This document shows positions 49,278 to 58,338 of a stretch of 64,000 bases of DNA, one piece after another (the stretch's first letter is position 1; each line of letters opens with the position of its first letter). Under the pieces are notes generated by a model. The model did not search any database and was not told where the DNA came from. It saw only the letters and a list, made by a program, of their open reading frames with translations. The stretch is from Mesorhizobium qingshengii. GTDB taxonomy: Bacteria; Pseudomonadota; Alphaproteobacteria; Rhizobiales; Rhizobiaceae. The DNA is taken from positions 59,797-123,796 of the forward strand of contig NZ_FMXM01000022.1 in NCBI RefSeq assembly GCF_900103325.1. The letters run 5' to 3'. Made by a program: the position numbers and the translations under genes.

Positions 49278-50576
49278 TCAGCCGCCGAACATGCCGAGCA
49301 GCTTGTTCTTCAGCCTTGTTACCTTGCTTTCGTCGGCACTCGCGGCCTGCGTTTCGGTTGCGGGCGCGGCCTCGGTGGGGGCAGCAATGGTGGCCGTGGC
49401 GACAGGGGCTTCCTTGGCGGCCTTGGCCGCTTCTTTCTCGGCCAGGGCCTGTGCCTTGGCGGCTTCCTTGGCCGCCTTGGCGGCCTCTATGGCAGCCAGC
49501 CTCTGCTCCTCGGCCTTCTGCTTGGCGGCCTTCTCGGCCTCAAGTGCCGCCATCTTGCGGCCGGCCGGCGAATCGATGCGGCCCATGCGCGCCGTCTCGG
49601 TGACCGAACCGTCGGAGTTGAGCGACGGCGGATCGATCGGCACGCGCTCACCGCGAGCGCGGCGCTTCGACCAGTCGGAGACGATGCTGGCTTCCTTGAT
49701 GCCGGCGATGGTCGGCTTGGGCGGCGGCACGCTGGCCTTGATCGCGCCGTTGAACGCCGCGTCGTAGGTGCTCATGTAGGAGTTGTAGGCGCTTTTTAGC
49801 GAATCCGGCTGCGTGGTCGCCGGGCAGGGACCGGTCGGATCGAACGTCTGGCCGTCGGCGGCAACCTGGTTGAAGACATAGCGTTTTTCGCAGACGTCGA
49901 CCTTCGGCGGCACCTTGGTGATTTCGAAATTGTCGTAGCCGACCTTGAGCATCTTCCAGAATTCGTAATTCGGGTCGTTGCGGTAGCGCGCCATGTTGGC
50001 GGCGGTCATGCGGAACGGAAAGGCCTGGATCTGGAATTCGGTCTGGCCACCCTGGAAGGCGTCGCGGCCGAAGGCATAAATCTGCTCGATCTGCGCGTCG
50101 GTCATCGAATAACAGCCGGACGACGAACAGGCGCCGTGCACCATCAGATTGGCGCCGGTGCGACCATTGGCCCGGTCATAGGCATTGGGAAAGCCGATGT
50201 TGAAAGACAAATGGTAGTTCGAGCGCGGATTCATCTGCGACGGGCGGACGGTGTAGAAGCCTTCAGGCGCCTGACGGTCGCCTTCGGTGTATTTCGGCCC
50301 GAGCTTGCCCGACCATTTGCAGATATCGTAGCTGGCCACCATGTCGTAGCGGCCGTTGGTCTTGGCTTTCCAGATTTCGAGCTTGCCCTCTTCCTTGAAG
50401 ATGCGGGCCATCACCGACGAGGTGCGGATCATGCCCTTGGCCTTCATATCGGCGAGGATCTTGTCGGGCAGCGGCTTGTTGGCCTCGGGCGCGAAATCCT
50501 TCATCGACGAATCGTTGCAGCCGGCAACGCCGAGGGCGGCGATCAGGATTCCGGTGCGGGCAAGCTTTGCGAACAT
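49278..50576 (-). CDS. Lipoprotein L,D-transpeptidase (YkuD family)
   Basis: 432 aa. Signal peptide with lipobox GVAG-C20 (ILIAALGVAGCNDSSMKDFA). The catalytic domain has EIWKAKTNGRYDMVASYDIC, GFYTVRPSQMNP and the active-site motif MVHGACSSSGCYSM, with His147 and Cys155. After about residue 250 there is a long Ala/Lys/Glu-rich coiled tail (KMAALEAEKAAKQKAEEQRL and more). It cross-links peptidoglycan or links it to outer-membrane proteins. Possibly co-transcribed with the TusA-like gene. Confidence 0.88.
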   Translation of the reverse strand: MFAKLARTGILIAALGVAGCNDSSMKDFAPEANKPLPDKILADMKAKGMIRTSSVMARIFKEEGKLEIWKAKTNGRYDMVASYDICKWSGKLGPKYTEGDRQAPEGFYTVRPSQMNPRSNYHLSFNIGFPNAYDRANGRTGANLMVHGACSSSGCYSMTDAQIEQIYAFGRDAFQGGQTEFQIQAFPFRMTAANMARYRNDPNYEFWKMLKVGYDNFEITKVPPKVDVCEKRYVFNQVAADGQTFDPTGPCPATTQPDSLKSAYNSYMSTYDAAFNGAIKASVPPPKPTIAGIKEASIVSDWSKRRARGERVPIDPPSLNSDGSVTETARMGRIDSPAGRKMAALEAEKAAKQKAEEQRLAAIEAAKAAKEAAKAQALAEKEAAKAAKEAPVATATIAAPTEAAPATETQAASADESKVTRLKNKLLGMFGG

Positions 50577-50795
50577 GGCTGCGGATATCGTCTTTTTCTC
50601 TGGCGCCGGGGCGATTCATGCCACGGCTACTGCACTGAACGTGGACGGACCCTAAGCCCGTTAACCTTGAAAATTCCTTACCACAAGTGTCGACGCGTCC
50701 CCATGCGGCAGTCTCATTGAGCCGAATGCAGCGGCATTTTTGTGGCAAAAATGCTCCGCTCCGCCACATTGCGGCGGGGCAAGGGGTGCTTGTGG
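50577..50795. other. Intergenic region, accA to L,D-transpeptidase
   Basis: 219 bp between two leftward genes, with no supported ORF. It should carry the promoter of the L,D-transpeptidase. TTTTTGTGGCAAAAA near 50737-50751 could form a small hairpin. Nothing else is recognised. Confidence 0.35.
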
Positions 50796-51746
50796 TCAGA
50801 GACTGCGGCCCATTGCCAGGTATTTCTCGCGGCGCTGCTCGCGGAAATCCGTGTTGGCGCCGGAAAATTCCTTCATCGTCTTGGCGATGAGATCGCCGGT
50901 CGCGGCGATCACGGTTTCGGCGCCACGATGCGCGCCGCCGAGCGGCTCGGGGATGATGGCATCGATGATCTTCAGCTCCAGAAGATCCTGCGCGGTGATC
51001 TTCATGTTGGTCGCCGCGTCCTTCGATCGCGTCGTGTCGCGCCACAGGATCGAGGCCGCGCCCTCCGGCGAAATCACCGAATAGATGGCGTGTTCGAGCA
51101 TATAGACGCGGTTGGCGGTGGCGATCGCGATGGCGCCACCCGAGCCGCCTTCGCCGATGACCACCGAGATCGACGGCACCTTGAGGCCGAGGCAAGCCGA
51201 GGTCGAACGGGCAATGGCTTCCGCCTGGCCGCGCTCCTCGGCGCCGACACCGGGATAGGCGCCGGCGGTGTCGACCAGCGTCAGCAACGGAATCTTGAAC
51301 CGGTCGGCAAGCTCCATGAGCCGGACCGCCTTGCGGTAGCCTTCCGGTCGCACCGAGCCGAAATTGTGTTTCAGCCGGCTGGTCGTGTCGGAGCCCTTTT
51401 CCTGGCCGATGATCGCCACCGGCTCGCCGCGAAAGCGGGCGAAACCGCCGACGATCGCCTGGTCCTCGCCAAAATTGCGGTCACCGGCGAGCGGCGTGAA
51501 ATCGTTGAAAAGGCCCTTGATGTAGTCGACGCAATGCGGCCGGTCGGGATGGCGCGCCACCTGCACCTTCTGCCACGGCGTCAGCGCCTTGTAGGCATCG
51601 CGCAGCGCATCCCGGGAGCGCTTTTCGAGACGGCTGATCTCGTCGCCGACATCGACCGCCTCGCCGTTCTCGGCAAGCTTCTTCAGCTCGAGGATCTTGC
51701 CCTCGAGGTCCTGCACCGGCTTTTCGAAATCGAGGTAGTTGTACAT
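50796..51746 (-). CDS. accA: Acetyl-CoA carboxylase carboxyltransferase subunit alpha
   Basis: 316 aa from ATG 51744-51746 (MYNYLDFEKPVQDLEGKILE), the conserved start in the family; the frame extends to 51830 without support. Motifs: HPDRPHCVDYIKGLFNDFTP, GDRNFGEDQAIVGGFARF, GQEKGSDT, LLTLVDTAGAYPGVGAEERG, SISVVIGEGGSGGAIAIATA, VYMLEHAIYSVISPEGAASI. It transfers the carboxyl group from biotin to acetyl-CoA in fatty-acid synthesis. Confidence 0.96.
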   Translation of the reverse strand: MYNYLDFEKPVQDLEGKILELKKLAENGEAVDVGDEISRLEKRSRDALRDAYKALTPWQKVQVARHPDRPHCVDYIKGLFNDFTPLAGDRNFGEDQAIVGGFARFRGEPVAIIGQEKGSDTTSRLKHNFGSVRPEGYRKAVRLMELADRFKIPLLTLVDTAGAYPGVGAEERGQAEAIARSTSACLGLKVPSISVVIGEGGSGGAIAIATANRVYMLEHAIYSVISPEGAASILWRDTTRSKDAATNMKITAQDLLELKIIDAIIPEPLGGAHRGAETVIAATGDLIAKTMKEFSGANTDFREQRREKYLAMGRSL

Positions 51747-51845
51747 GCTTGAGCGGACCGATACGTCGGAAGGCAATGGCTGACGGAACCGTGAAATGCG
51801 AGGCTCCGGGCGGTGAAACGTCGTCCTCACATAGCGATATGAGGC

Positions 51846-52763
51846 CTAGTCGGCAAGCGGATGATGATCGTTGACAAGCCGCACCAGCCGCTCCTCCAGC
51901 ACATGGGTATAAATCTGTGTCGTCGATATGTCGGCATGGCCGAGCAGTTGCTGCACGGCCCTGAGATCGGCGCCGTTCTGCAACAGGTGGCTGGCAAAAG
52001 CATGGCGCAGCACGTGTGGCGATATCTTGGCCGAGGCGATGCCGGCCCTGGCGGCCAGTCCTTTCAGGTCACGGGCAAAGACCTGGCGCGAGAGATAGCC
52101 GCTGTCGGAGGCGGCCGGAAACAGAAACGGACTGTCGGCGAAGGCCGGCACCTTGGAGCGGGCGGCAAGCCAGGTCTTCATCGCCGTGCGCGCCTTGGCC
52201 GACAGCGGCACCATTCGCTCCTTGTCGCCCTTGCCGCGCACCATGAAGAAACGGTCGTCGCGCTGCGCCACCGTCACCGGCAGGCCAACCAGTTCGGAAA
52301 CGCGAAGGCCGGTGGCGTAGAGCACCTCGACCAGCGCATGCAGGCGCAGTGCCGCCAGACTGTCGCTATCGTCGAGCCCGGCATCGCCGGCTTCGGTCGC
52401 GGCGCGGTCGATCAGCCGGCCGGTGTCGGCCTCGCTCATCGTCTTCGGCAGCGGCCGGCCCTTTTTCGGACTGTCCAGCGTGCCGGTCGGATCATCGCCG
52501 CGCAGGCCCTCGGCATAGAGGAATTTGAAGAACTGACGGATCGCCGACAGCTTGCGCGCCTGCGAGGTTGGCGCAAAGCCGCGTGCGGCGATATCGTCGA
52601 GATAGGCGCGGATATCGGCGACAGCGGCACCGGCGAGCCCGCCCGCGATCTCGTTCGAAGCGTCTTCGAGGTCGCGGCGATAGGAGGAAAGCGTGTTCTC
52701 GGCAGCGCCCCGCTCGGCGCTCATCATTTCCAGGAAGGCTTCGATGCGGGCAGCGCTGTTCAT
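51846..52763 (-). CDS. xerD: Tyrosine recombinase XerD
   Basis: 305 aa. Catalytic set complete: Arg in VEVLYATGLRVSELVGLPV, Lys in VRGKGDKERMVPLS, HxLR in ISPHVLRHAFASHLLQNGA, His in LLGHADISTTQIYTHV with the Tyr nucleophile. The SAM-like N-domain starts at IEAFLEMMSAERGAAENTLS. It resolves chromosome dimers at dif with XerC. The position between accA and aroKB is typical of rhizobia. XerD rather than XerC is taken from that position. Confidence 0.92.
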   Translation of the reverse strand: MNSAARIEAFLEMMSAERGAAENTLSSYRRDLEDASNEIAGGLAGAAVADIRAYLDDIAARGFAPTSQARKLSAIRQFFKFLYAEGLRGDDPTGTLDSPKKGRPLPKTMSEADTGRLIDRAATEAGDAGLDDSDSLAALRLHALVEVLYATGLRVSELVGLPVTVAQRDDRFFMVRGKGDKERMVPLSAKARTAMKTWLAARSKVPAFADSPFLFPAASDSGYLSRQVFARDLKGLAARAGIASAKISPHVLRHAFASHLLQNGADLRAVQQLLGHADISTTQIYTHVLEERLVRLVNDHHPLAD

Positions 52764-52780
52764 TCAGCTTTTCTTGTCAT

Positions 52781-52933
52781 TCAGCTTTTCTTGGGATTGA
52801 GCCTTTCCGGCGGGATGCGCACGCTCATTTCCGCCTTCTTGGGCTCGACGAACATCACCAGCGCGAACATCGTACCATAGGCAATGCCAGCCAGAATCGC
52901 GAGTGTCACGACAAAGCGAAACAGTGTCGGCAT
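52781..52933 (-). CDS. Small membrane protein, 50 aa
   Basis: From ATG 52931-52933: one membrane helix (LFRFVVTLAILAGIAYGTMF) and a short charged tail (EPKKAEMSVRIPPERLNPKK). Such a protein is regularly found between xerD and aroK in rhizobia and is uncharacterised. It was picked from within a much longer frame (to 53329) that overlaps aroK and is not credible. 18 bp before xerD, so probably co-transcribed. Confidence 0.7.
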   Translation of the reverse strand: MPTLFRFVVTLAILAGIAYGTMFALVMFVEPKKAEMSVRIPPERLNPKKS

Positions 52934-53141
52934 CAATTTTCGCCCGTCTACTTGTTCTGCGTTTCCAAACCCTGTCCCCTTATGGGACGCCAATCCGGCC
53001 AATTCAAGGAAGAAGCTGAGGCCTGTCAGCAACTTCTGATGCGGAGCTTGCCGGCCCATATCAGGCTCAGTGCTTGCCAAGCTTGACGCAAACGGGCTTT
53101 TCATGTCGATACGCCGGCAAAGAGGGCCCTGGAAACATCCG

Positions 53142-53753
53142 ATGAACGCGCTACCGGCAAATCCTCCAGGCGAGAACCACGCCGCGCTGCTTGGCCGGCT
53201 GGGCAGCCGCTCCATCGTCTTTGTCGGGCTGATGGGCGCCGGCAAGACGGCGATCGGCCGCAAGGTGGCGACGATGCTGGCGCTGCCGTTCATCGACAGC
53301 GACCAGGAGATCGAAAGTGTCTCGCGCATGACCGTTCCGGAGCTCTTCGAGCGCTATGGCGAGACCGAGTTCAGGGCCCTGGAGCAGCGCGTCATCCTGC
53401 GCGTGCTGGAAAACGGCCCGCAGGTGCTGTCGACGGGCGGCGGCGCGTTCATGAACGAGCAGACGCGCGAGGCCATCGCGGCCCACGGCGTGTCGGTATG
53501 GCTGAAGGCCGAGCTCGACCTTTTGATGGACCGCGTCTCCAAGAAGCAGAACCGGCCGCTGTTGAAAAGCGCCGATCCCCGCGCCGTGCTGGAACGGCTG
53601 ATGGGCGAGCGCTATCCGGTCTACGCGACATCGGATGTCACCGTGCCGACCCGCGACGACCGCAAGGAGGTTATCGCCGCCGAGGTGATCGAGGCGCTGT
53701 GCCGGCATTTCGGCATTGATGAAATTGCCGCGACAGGCGAGGTACGATCGTGA
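53142..53753 (+). CDS. aroK: Shikimate kinase
   Basis: 203 aa from ATG 53142; ATG 53103 and TTG 53070 are upstream alternatives without ribosome-binding sites. Walker A GLMGAGKTAIGRKVA (residues 29-43), substrate loops FIDSDQEIE and LSTGGGAFMN, and lid KKQNRPLLKSADPRAVLERL. It phosphorylates shikimate at the 3-OH in aromatic amino acid synthesis. Its stop overlaps the GTG start of aroB. Confidence 0.95.
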   Translation: MNALPANPPGENHAALLGRLGSRSIVFVGLMGAGKTAIGRKVATMLALPFIDSDQEIESVSRMTVPELFERYGETEFRALEQRVILRVLENGPQVLSTGGGAFMNEQTREAIAAHGVSVWLKAELDLLMDRVSKKQNRPLLKSADPRAVLERLMGERYPVYATSDVTVPTRDDRKEVIAAEVIEALCRHFGIDEIAATGEVRS

Positions 53754-54886
53754 GCGCCGATGCACCCGTTGTCGTCGAGGTCGGGCTTGGCGACCGGACC
53801 TACGACATCCTGATCGGCTCGGGGCTGCTGTCGCGCGCCGGTGACGAGATTTCGCGCCGCCTGCCAGGCACGCGCGCCGCCGTCATCACCGACGCCAATG
53901 TCGCGGCGGCGCATCTCGATGCGCTGAAGGCCGGTCTCGAAACGAGCGGCATCCAGCCAGCCGTCATCACGCTGCCGGCCGGTGAGAAGACCAAGAGCTT
54001 TGTCTATCTCGAAGAGGTGGTGGACGGCGTGCTGGCCGCCAGGCTGGAGCGCGGCGACATCGTCATCGCCTTGGGCGGCGGCGTCATCGGCGACCTTGCC
54101 GGCTTTGCCGCCGGCATCGTGCGGCGCGGCATGAATTTCGTGCAGATCCCGACCTCGCTGCTGGCGCAGGTCGATTCCTCGGTCGGTGGCAAGACCGGCA
54201 TCAACAGTCCGCGCGGCAAGAACCTGGTCGGGGTCTTCCATCAGCCGAAGCTGGTGCTGGCCGATACCGAAGTGCTCGACACGCTGCCGATCCGCGAATT
54301 CCGCGCCGGCTATGCCGAGCTTGCCAAATACGGGCTGATCGATCGGCCAGAGTTCTTCGGCTGGCTGGAACAGAACTGGGGCAAGGTGTTCGCCGGCGGG
54401 CCGGAGAGGGCGCAGGCGATTGCCGAAGCCTGCCGCGCCAAGGCCGACGTGGTCGCCCGCGACGAGTTCGAGACCGGCGACCGCGCGCTGCTCAATCTCG
54501 GCCACACGTTCGGCCACGCGCTGGAAGCCGCCACGCACTATGACGGCGCCCGCCTCGTCCACGGCGAAGGGGTCGCCATCGGCATGGCGCTGGCGCATCG
54601 GTTCTCGTCGCGGCTCAATCTGGCCAGCCCCGACGACGCGGCGCGCGTCGAGGCGCATCTGCGCGCCGTCGGCCTGCCATGGCGGATGGCCGATATTCCG
54701 GGCGACCTGCCGGATGCCGAGGCGCTGCTGGCCTTCATCACCCAGGACAAGAAAGTGTCACGCGGCGCGCTGACCTTCATCCTGACGCGCGGCATCGGCC
54801 AGGCCTTCATTGCCAAGGACGTGCCGGCTTCGGAGGTGCTGTCGTTCCTGAAAGAGAACCATCCGGGCAACAGGAAAGCCCGCTGA
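53750..54886 (+). CDS. aroB: 3-dehydroquinate synthase
   Basis: 378 aa from GTG 53750 (GTGA overlap with aroK). NAD- and Zn-dependent cyclisation of DAHP. Motifs: ITLPAGEKTKSFVYLEEVVD, IVIALGGGVIGDLAGFAAGI, QIPTSLLAQVDSSVGGKTGI, NSPRGKNLVGVFHQP, FRAGYAELAKYGLI, and the zinc ligands in NLGHTFGHALEAATHY and VHGEGVAIGM. The next gene starts after a single base. Confidence 0.96.
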   Translation: MSADAPVVVEVGLGDRTYDILIGSGLLSRAGDEISRRLPGTRAAVITDANVAAAHLDALKAGLETSGIQPAVITLPAGEKTKSFVYLEEVVDGVLAARLERGDIVIALGGGVIGDLAGFAAGIVRRGMNFVQIPTSLLAQVDSSVGGKTGINSPRGKNLVGVFHQPKLVLADTEVLDTLPIREFRAGYAELAKYGLIDRPEFFGWLEQNWGKVFAGGPERAQAIAEACRAKADVVARDEFETGDRALLNLGHTFGHALEAATHYDGARLVHGEGVAIGMALAHRFSSRLNLASPDDAARVEAHLRAVGLPWRMADIPGDLPDAEALLAFITQDKKVSRGALTFILTRGIGQAFIAKDVPASEVLSFLKENHPGNRKAR

Positions 54887-54887
54887 G

Positions 54888-55784
54888 ATGAACAACGAGA
54901 CCGGCTGGATCGTCGTTGCTGTCCTTGCCGTCCTCATCCTGCTGGCCGTTGCCTTGCGCACGCGCCTGCTCGCCATGTTCGGCTATGAGCTGCTGCGCAT
55001 CGAGCCGCAGCGGTCGAGCCAGGACGAATTGCGCGGCGCGGTCGATGATTTCCGCCGCGACGGCCAGGTGGTGCGCGAGGATCGCGACCGTGTCGGCGGC
55101 CTGTTCGACCTCGAAGAGCTCGAAGTCTCCGACATCATGGTGCACCGCACCAATATGCGTTCGGTCAATGCCGACAATCCGCCGGAAGCGGTGGTGCGCG
55201 AGATCCTGCAGAGCCCGCACACCCGCATGCCGCTGTGGAAGGGCTCGCTCGACAACATCGTCGGCGTGCTGCACGCCAAGGATCTGCTGCGCGCGCTCAA
55301 TGAAGTCGGCAACGATTTTTCCAAGATCGACGTGATGAAGATCGCCTCGAAACCCTGGTTCGTGCCCGACACCACGACCTTGCAGGAACAGCTCAACGCC
55401 TTCCTGCGCCGCAAGGCGCATTTTGCCGTCGTTGTCGACGAGTATGGCGAGGTCGAAGGGCTGGTGACGCTGGAAGACATCATCGAGGAGATCGTCGGCG
55501 AGATCGCCGACGAGCACGATGTCGATATCCAGGGCGTCAAGCAGGAGGCCGACGGCTCCGTCGTCGTCGACGGCAATGTGCCGATCCGCGACCTGAACCG
55601 GGCGCTCGACTGGAACCTGCCGGACGAGGAAGCGACCACCATTGCCGGCCTCGTCATCCACGAGACGCAGTCGATCCCCGAGGAGAAGCAGGCTTTTACG
55701 TTCCACGGCAAGCGCTTCGTCGTGATGAAGAGAGACAAGAACCGGATTGCCAGGCTGAGGATAAGGCCAGCCGGCGATGCCTAG
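54888..55784 (+). CDS. CorC/HlyC-like CBS-domain protein lacking most of its DUF21 membrane domain
   Basis: 298 aa; the homologues that follow aroB in rhizobia are about 430 aa (from memory). Residues 1-20 are the usual first membrane helix (GWIVVAVLAVLILLA), but the frame then jumps straight to ALRTRLLAMFGYELLRIEPQ, which corresponds to the end of the DUF21 domain. Two CBS motifs (VSDIMVHRTNMRSVNADNPP, HFAVVVDEYGEVEGLVTLED) and the CorC-HlyC domain (DGSVVVDGNVPIRDLNRALD) are complete. This looks like an in-frame internal deletion of about 130 codons. Starts 1 bp after aroB; its end overlaps the hydrolase start. Confidence 0.8.
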   Translation: MNNETGWIVVAVLAVLILLAVALRTRLLAMFGYELLRIEPQRSSQDELRGAVDDFRRDGQVVREDRDRVGGLFDLEELEVSDIMVHRTNMRSVNADNPPEAVVREILQSPHTRMPLWKGSLDNIVGVLHAKDLLRALNEVGNDFSKIDVMKIASKPWFVPDTTTLQEQLNAFLRRKAHFAVVVDEYGEVEGLVTLEDIIEEIVGEIADEHDVDIQGVKQEADGSVVVDGNVPIRDLNRALDWNLPDEEATTIAGLVIHETQSIPEEKQAFTFHGKRFVVMKRDKNRIARLRIRPAGDA

Positions 55785-56592
55785 GATGATCGATCGGCGA
55801 ACCCTGCTTTTGGCTTCGATGGCGGCTTTTCTGCCAGCCACGGCTTTCGCGGCTGGGCGACTATCTGCACCATCTCCCAAAACCTTCGACTATGGCCCTG
55901 CCAAGCTCGACATCTATGCGCCTGATGGCGCAGATGGCCTGCCCGTGGTCTTCTTCGTCCATGGCGGCGCCTGGCGGTTCGGCAAACGCAGCCAAGTGAA
56001 CGCCAAGCCGGCTTTCCTGCTCGCCAACGGTTTCTGCTTCGTCTCTATCGACTATCGCATGCTGCCCGAGGTAGATGTCGCCACCCAGGCCAGCGATGTC
56101 GAAAAGGCCTATGCCTATGTGCGCGCCAACATCGCCCAGCATGGCGGCGACCCCAACCGCATTGTCGGCATGGGCCATTCGGCCGGCTGCCATCTGATTG
56201 CATTGACCGGCATGCGCGGCGGGCTGCCTGGCGTCGCGGCACTCATTCTCGACGACACCAGGGCCTATGATCTTGCGGCACTCTCCAGGAATGGCGGCAT
56301 GGTCCGGGCCTATGCGCGGGTCTTTTCCGATCCCGCGCAATGGGCTGCCCTGTCTCCGGCCAGCTATGTCGACGGCCGCCAGCATCCGCCAACCTTCATC
56401 GCCTATTCGCGGGCGCCTGGCCGTGGCGAGGACTCGAAGGCCTTTGCCCAGCGCCTGCGCGCCATCGGCACAAAGGTCACGCTGTTCGACGGCAGCGCCT
56501 ATACGCATATGTCGATCGACCGTGATTTCGGGGAGGACGGCGACGCGCTGACCAGTGCTGTGCTGGCGTTCCTGAAATCGACGGTCGGCTGA
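55777..56592 (+). CDS. Alpha/beta-hydrolase (HSL/BD-FAE-like esterase) with signal peptide
   Basis: 271 aa. Residues 1-26 form an export signal (MIDRRTLLLASMAAFLPATAFA) with a twin-Arg-like start. Oxyanion motif VVFFVHGGAWRFGKRSQVNA, nucleophile elbow MGHSAGCHLIALTGM, acid region near ILDDTRAYDL or FSDPAQW, and catalytic His in GSAYTHMSID. It hydrolyses an ester or amide in the periplasm. It overlaps the CorC-like gene by 8 bp. Confidence 0.82.
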   Translation: MPRMIDRRTLLLASMAAFLPATAFAAGRLSAPSPKTFDYGPAKLDIYAPDGADGLPVVFFVHGGAWRFGKRSQVNAKPAFLLANGFCFVSIDYRMLPEVDVATQASDVEKAYAYVRANIAQHGGDPNRIVGMGHSAGCHLIALTGMRGGLPGVAALILDDTRAYDLAALSRNGGMVRAYARVFSDPAQWAALSPASYVDGRQHPPTFIAYSRAPGRGEDSKAFAQRLRAIGTKVTLFDGSAYTHMSIDRDFGEDGDALTSAVLAFLKSTVG

Positions 56593-56756
56593 GCGGGTAC
56601 AAGAACTGGCTCAGATCAAAGTTGGCGGCGGGATATTGCCGCGTGGGCGTCCGCGGGTGCAATTGCTGCATCTGTTTGTTTCATCGCAATTCCGACGGAA
56701 GACCGCTCCACACTTTTCCTGGAATTGCTCCTAATCGTCAGATGGGAGAGAATTTC

Positions 56757-58310
56757 ATGAATGGCGCCGATGTCCTGTGCGACGTGCTGCTGGCCAATGA
56801 CGTGACGGTCTGCTTCGCCAATCCCGGCACATCCGAAATGCATTTCGTTGCGGCGCTTGACCGCAAACCCAAGATGCGTTGCGTGCTCGGCCTGTTCGAA
56901 GGCGTGGTGACCGGTGCCGCCGACGGCTATGCGCGCATGACCGACCGCCCTGCAGCGACGCTGCTGCATACGGGGCCGGGCTTGGCCAATGGCCTCGCCA
57001 ACATGCACAATGCCCGGCGCGCCTTGAGCCCGATGATCAACATTGTCGGCGACCACGCTTCCTACCATCTGGCGCTCGACGCTCCGCTGACCAGCGACAT
57101 CGAGAGCCTGGCGGCGCCGATGTCGAACTGGGTCGGCCGCGTCGACGGTCCGACTGGTGTCGCGCCGGCTGCCGAGGCTGCCTTCCGTGCTGCGCTGACA
57201 CCTCCGGGCGTCGCGACGCTGATCCTGCCGGCGGATGCGGCCTGGGGCGAGGTCGGCGCGGTCTCAATCGGCAAGGTCAAGCTTGCGCCGCCGCCCGCCG
57301 TCGACATGGATGCCGTGCGAAAGGTGGCCGCGGCGATCCGTGCCGCTCCGGGCCGTGCCGGCATGATCGTCCGCGGCCGAGCGGCGCGGGCTGATGCGCT
57401 TGCCATCGCCGGCCAGATCTCGACAGCCGGCGATGTCCGCCTGCTCAGCGAGGTCCTGATCGCCCGGATGCAACGCGGGCGCGGGCGTATCGCGCCGACC
57501 CGCATCCCTTATCCGGTCGATGCGGCAACGGCGCTGCTCAGGGATATCGACGTCCTGATCCTGGTCGGCGCGAAGGAGCCGGTTGCCTTCTTCGCCTATC
57601 CGGGGAAACCGGGGCGGCTGGTTCGCGACGGCTGCCAGGTGCTGACGCTTGCCGGCCATGGCGACGATCTGCAGGCGGCGCTGGAAGCGCTCCGCGACGA
57701 GCTCGGCATAAAGCCGTCGCAACAAACGGTGTTTGCCACCGCGTTCCCCGACGAGACAACGCCGAGTGGCAAGCTGACGGAAGATGCCATCGCACTGTCG
57801 GTGGCGCGAAAGCTTCCCGTGGATGCGATCATCTGTGATGAGGCGATCACCTCGGCGCGGCGTTTCTTCGCGCTATCGGCCTTTGCCGCGCCGCACGACT
57901 ACATGATGGGCACAGGCGGATCGATCGGCGGAGGCATTCCGATGGCAACCGGGGCGGCGATCGCCTGTCCCGGTCGCAAGGTGATCAACCTGGAGGCCGA
58001 TGGCAGCGGCATGTACACGGTGCAGGGACTGTGGACGCAGGCGAGGGAAAACCTCGACGTGGTGACGATCGTCTTTTCCAACAGGACCTATGCGATCCTG
58101 CATGGCGAAATGCGCAATGTCGGTGTCGGCGCGATCGGCGAGAATGCCAGACGAATGCTCGACCTCGACCATCCGTCGCTGGACTGGGTTTCGCTGGCGA
58201 AAGGCATGGGCGTGGAGGCGGGCCGCGCCGACACGTGCGAACGGTTCGACGCGCTTCTGGACAGTGCTTTGTCCCGGCGCGGGCCGTTTCTCATCGAAGC
58301 GGTGCTCTGA
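56757..58310 (+). CDS. Thiamine-diphosphate-dependent enzyme (acetolactate synthase large-subunit-like)
   Basis: 517 aa from ATG 56757 (MNGADVLCDVLLANDVTVCF), ribosome-binding site GGGAGAG; the frame open to 56622 is not used. ALS/IlvB-like three-domain enzyme: NPGTSEMHFVAALDRKPKMR with the catalytic Glu in GLFEGVVTGAADGYARM; a central domain; and the TPP motif INLEADGSGMYTVQGLWTQA (GDG replaced by ADG) with VFSNRTYAIL. There is no ilvH next to it. Family members act on varied 2-oxo acids (benzoylformate, oxalyl-CoA, sulfopyruvate); the real substrate is unknown. Confidence 0.84.
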   Translation: MNGADVLCDVLLANDVTVCFANPGTSEMHFVAALDRKPKMRCVLGLFEGVVTGAADGYARMTDRPAATLLHTGPGLANGLANMHNARRALSPMINIVGDHASYHLALDAPLTSDIESLAAPMSNWVGRVDGPTGVAPAAEAAFRAALTPPGVATLILPADAAWGEVGAVSIGKVKLAPPPAVDMDAVRKVAAAIRAAPGRAGMIVRGRAARADALAIAGQISTAGDVRLLSEVLIARMQRGRGRIAPTRIPYPVDAATALLRDIDVLILVGAKEPVAFFAYPGKPGRLVRDGCQVLTLAGHGDDLQAALEALRDELGIKPSQQTVFATAFPDETTPSGKLTEDAIALSVARKLPVDAIICDEAITSARRFFALSAFAAPHDYMMGTGGSIGGGIPMATGAAIACPGRKVINLEADGSGMYTVQGLWTQARENLDVVTIVFSNRTYAILHGEMRNVGVGAIGENARRMLDLDHPSLDWVSLAKGMGVEAGRADTCERFDALLDSALSRRGPFLIEAVL

Positions 58311-58338
58311 GCGCAGTGAAAGGCGAAGGCGGCCTGGC

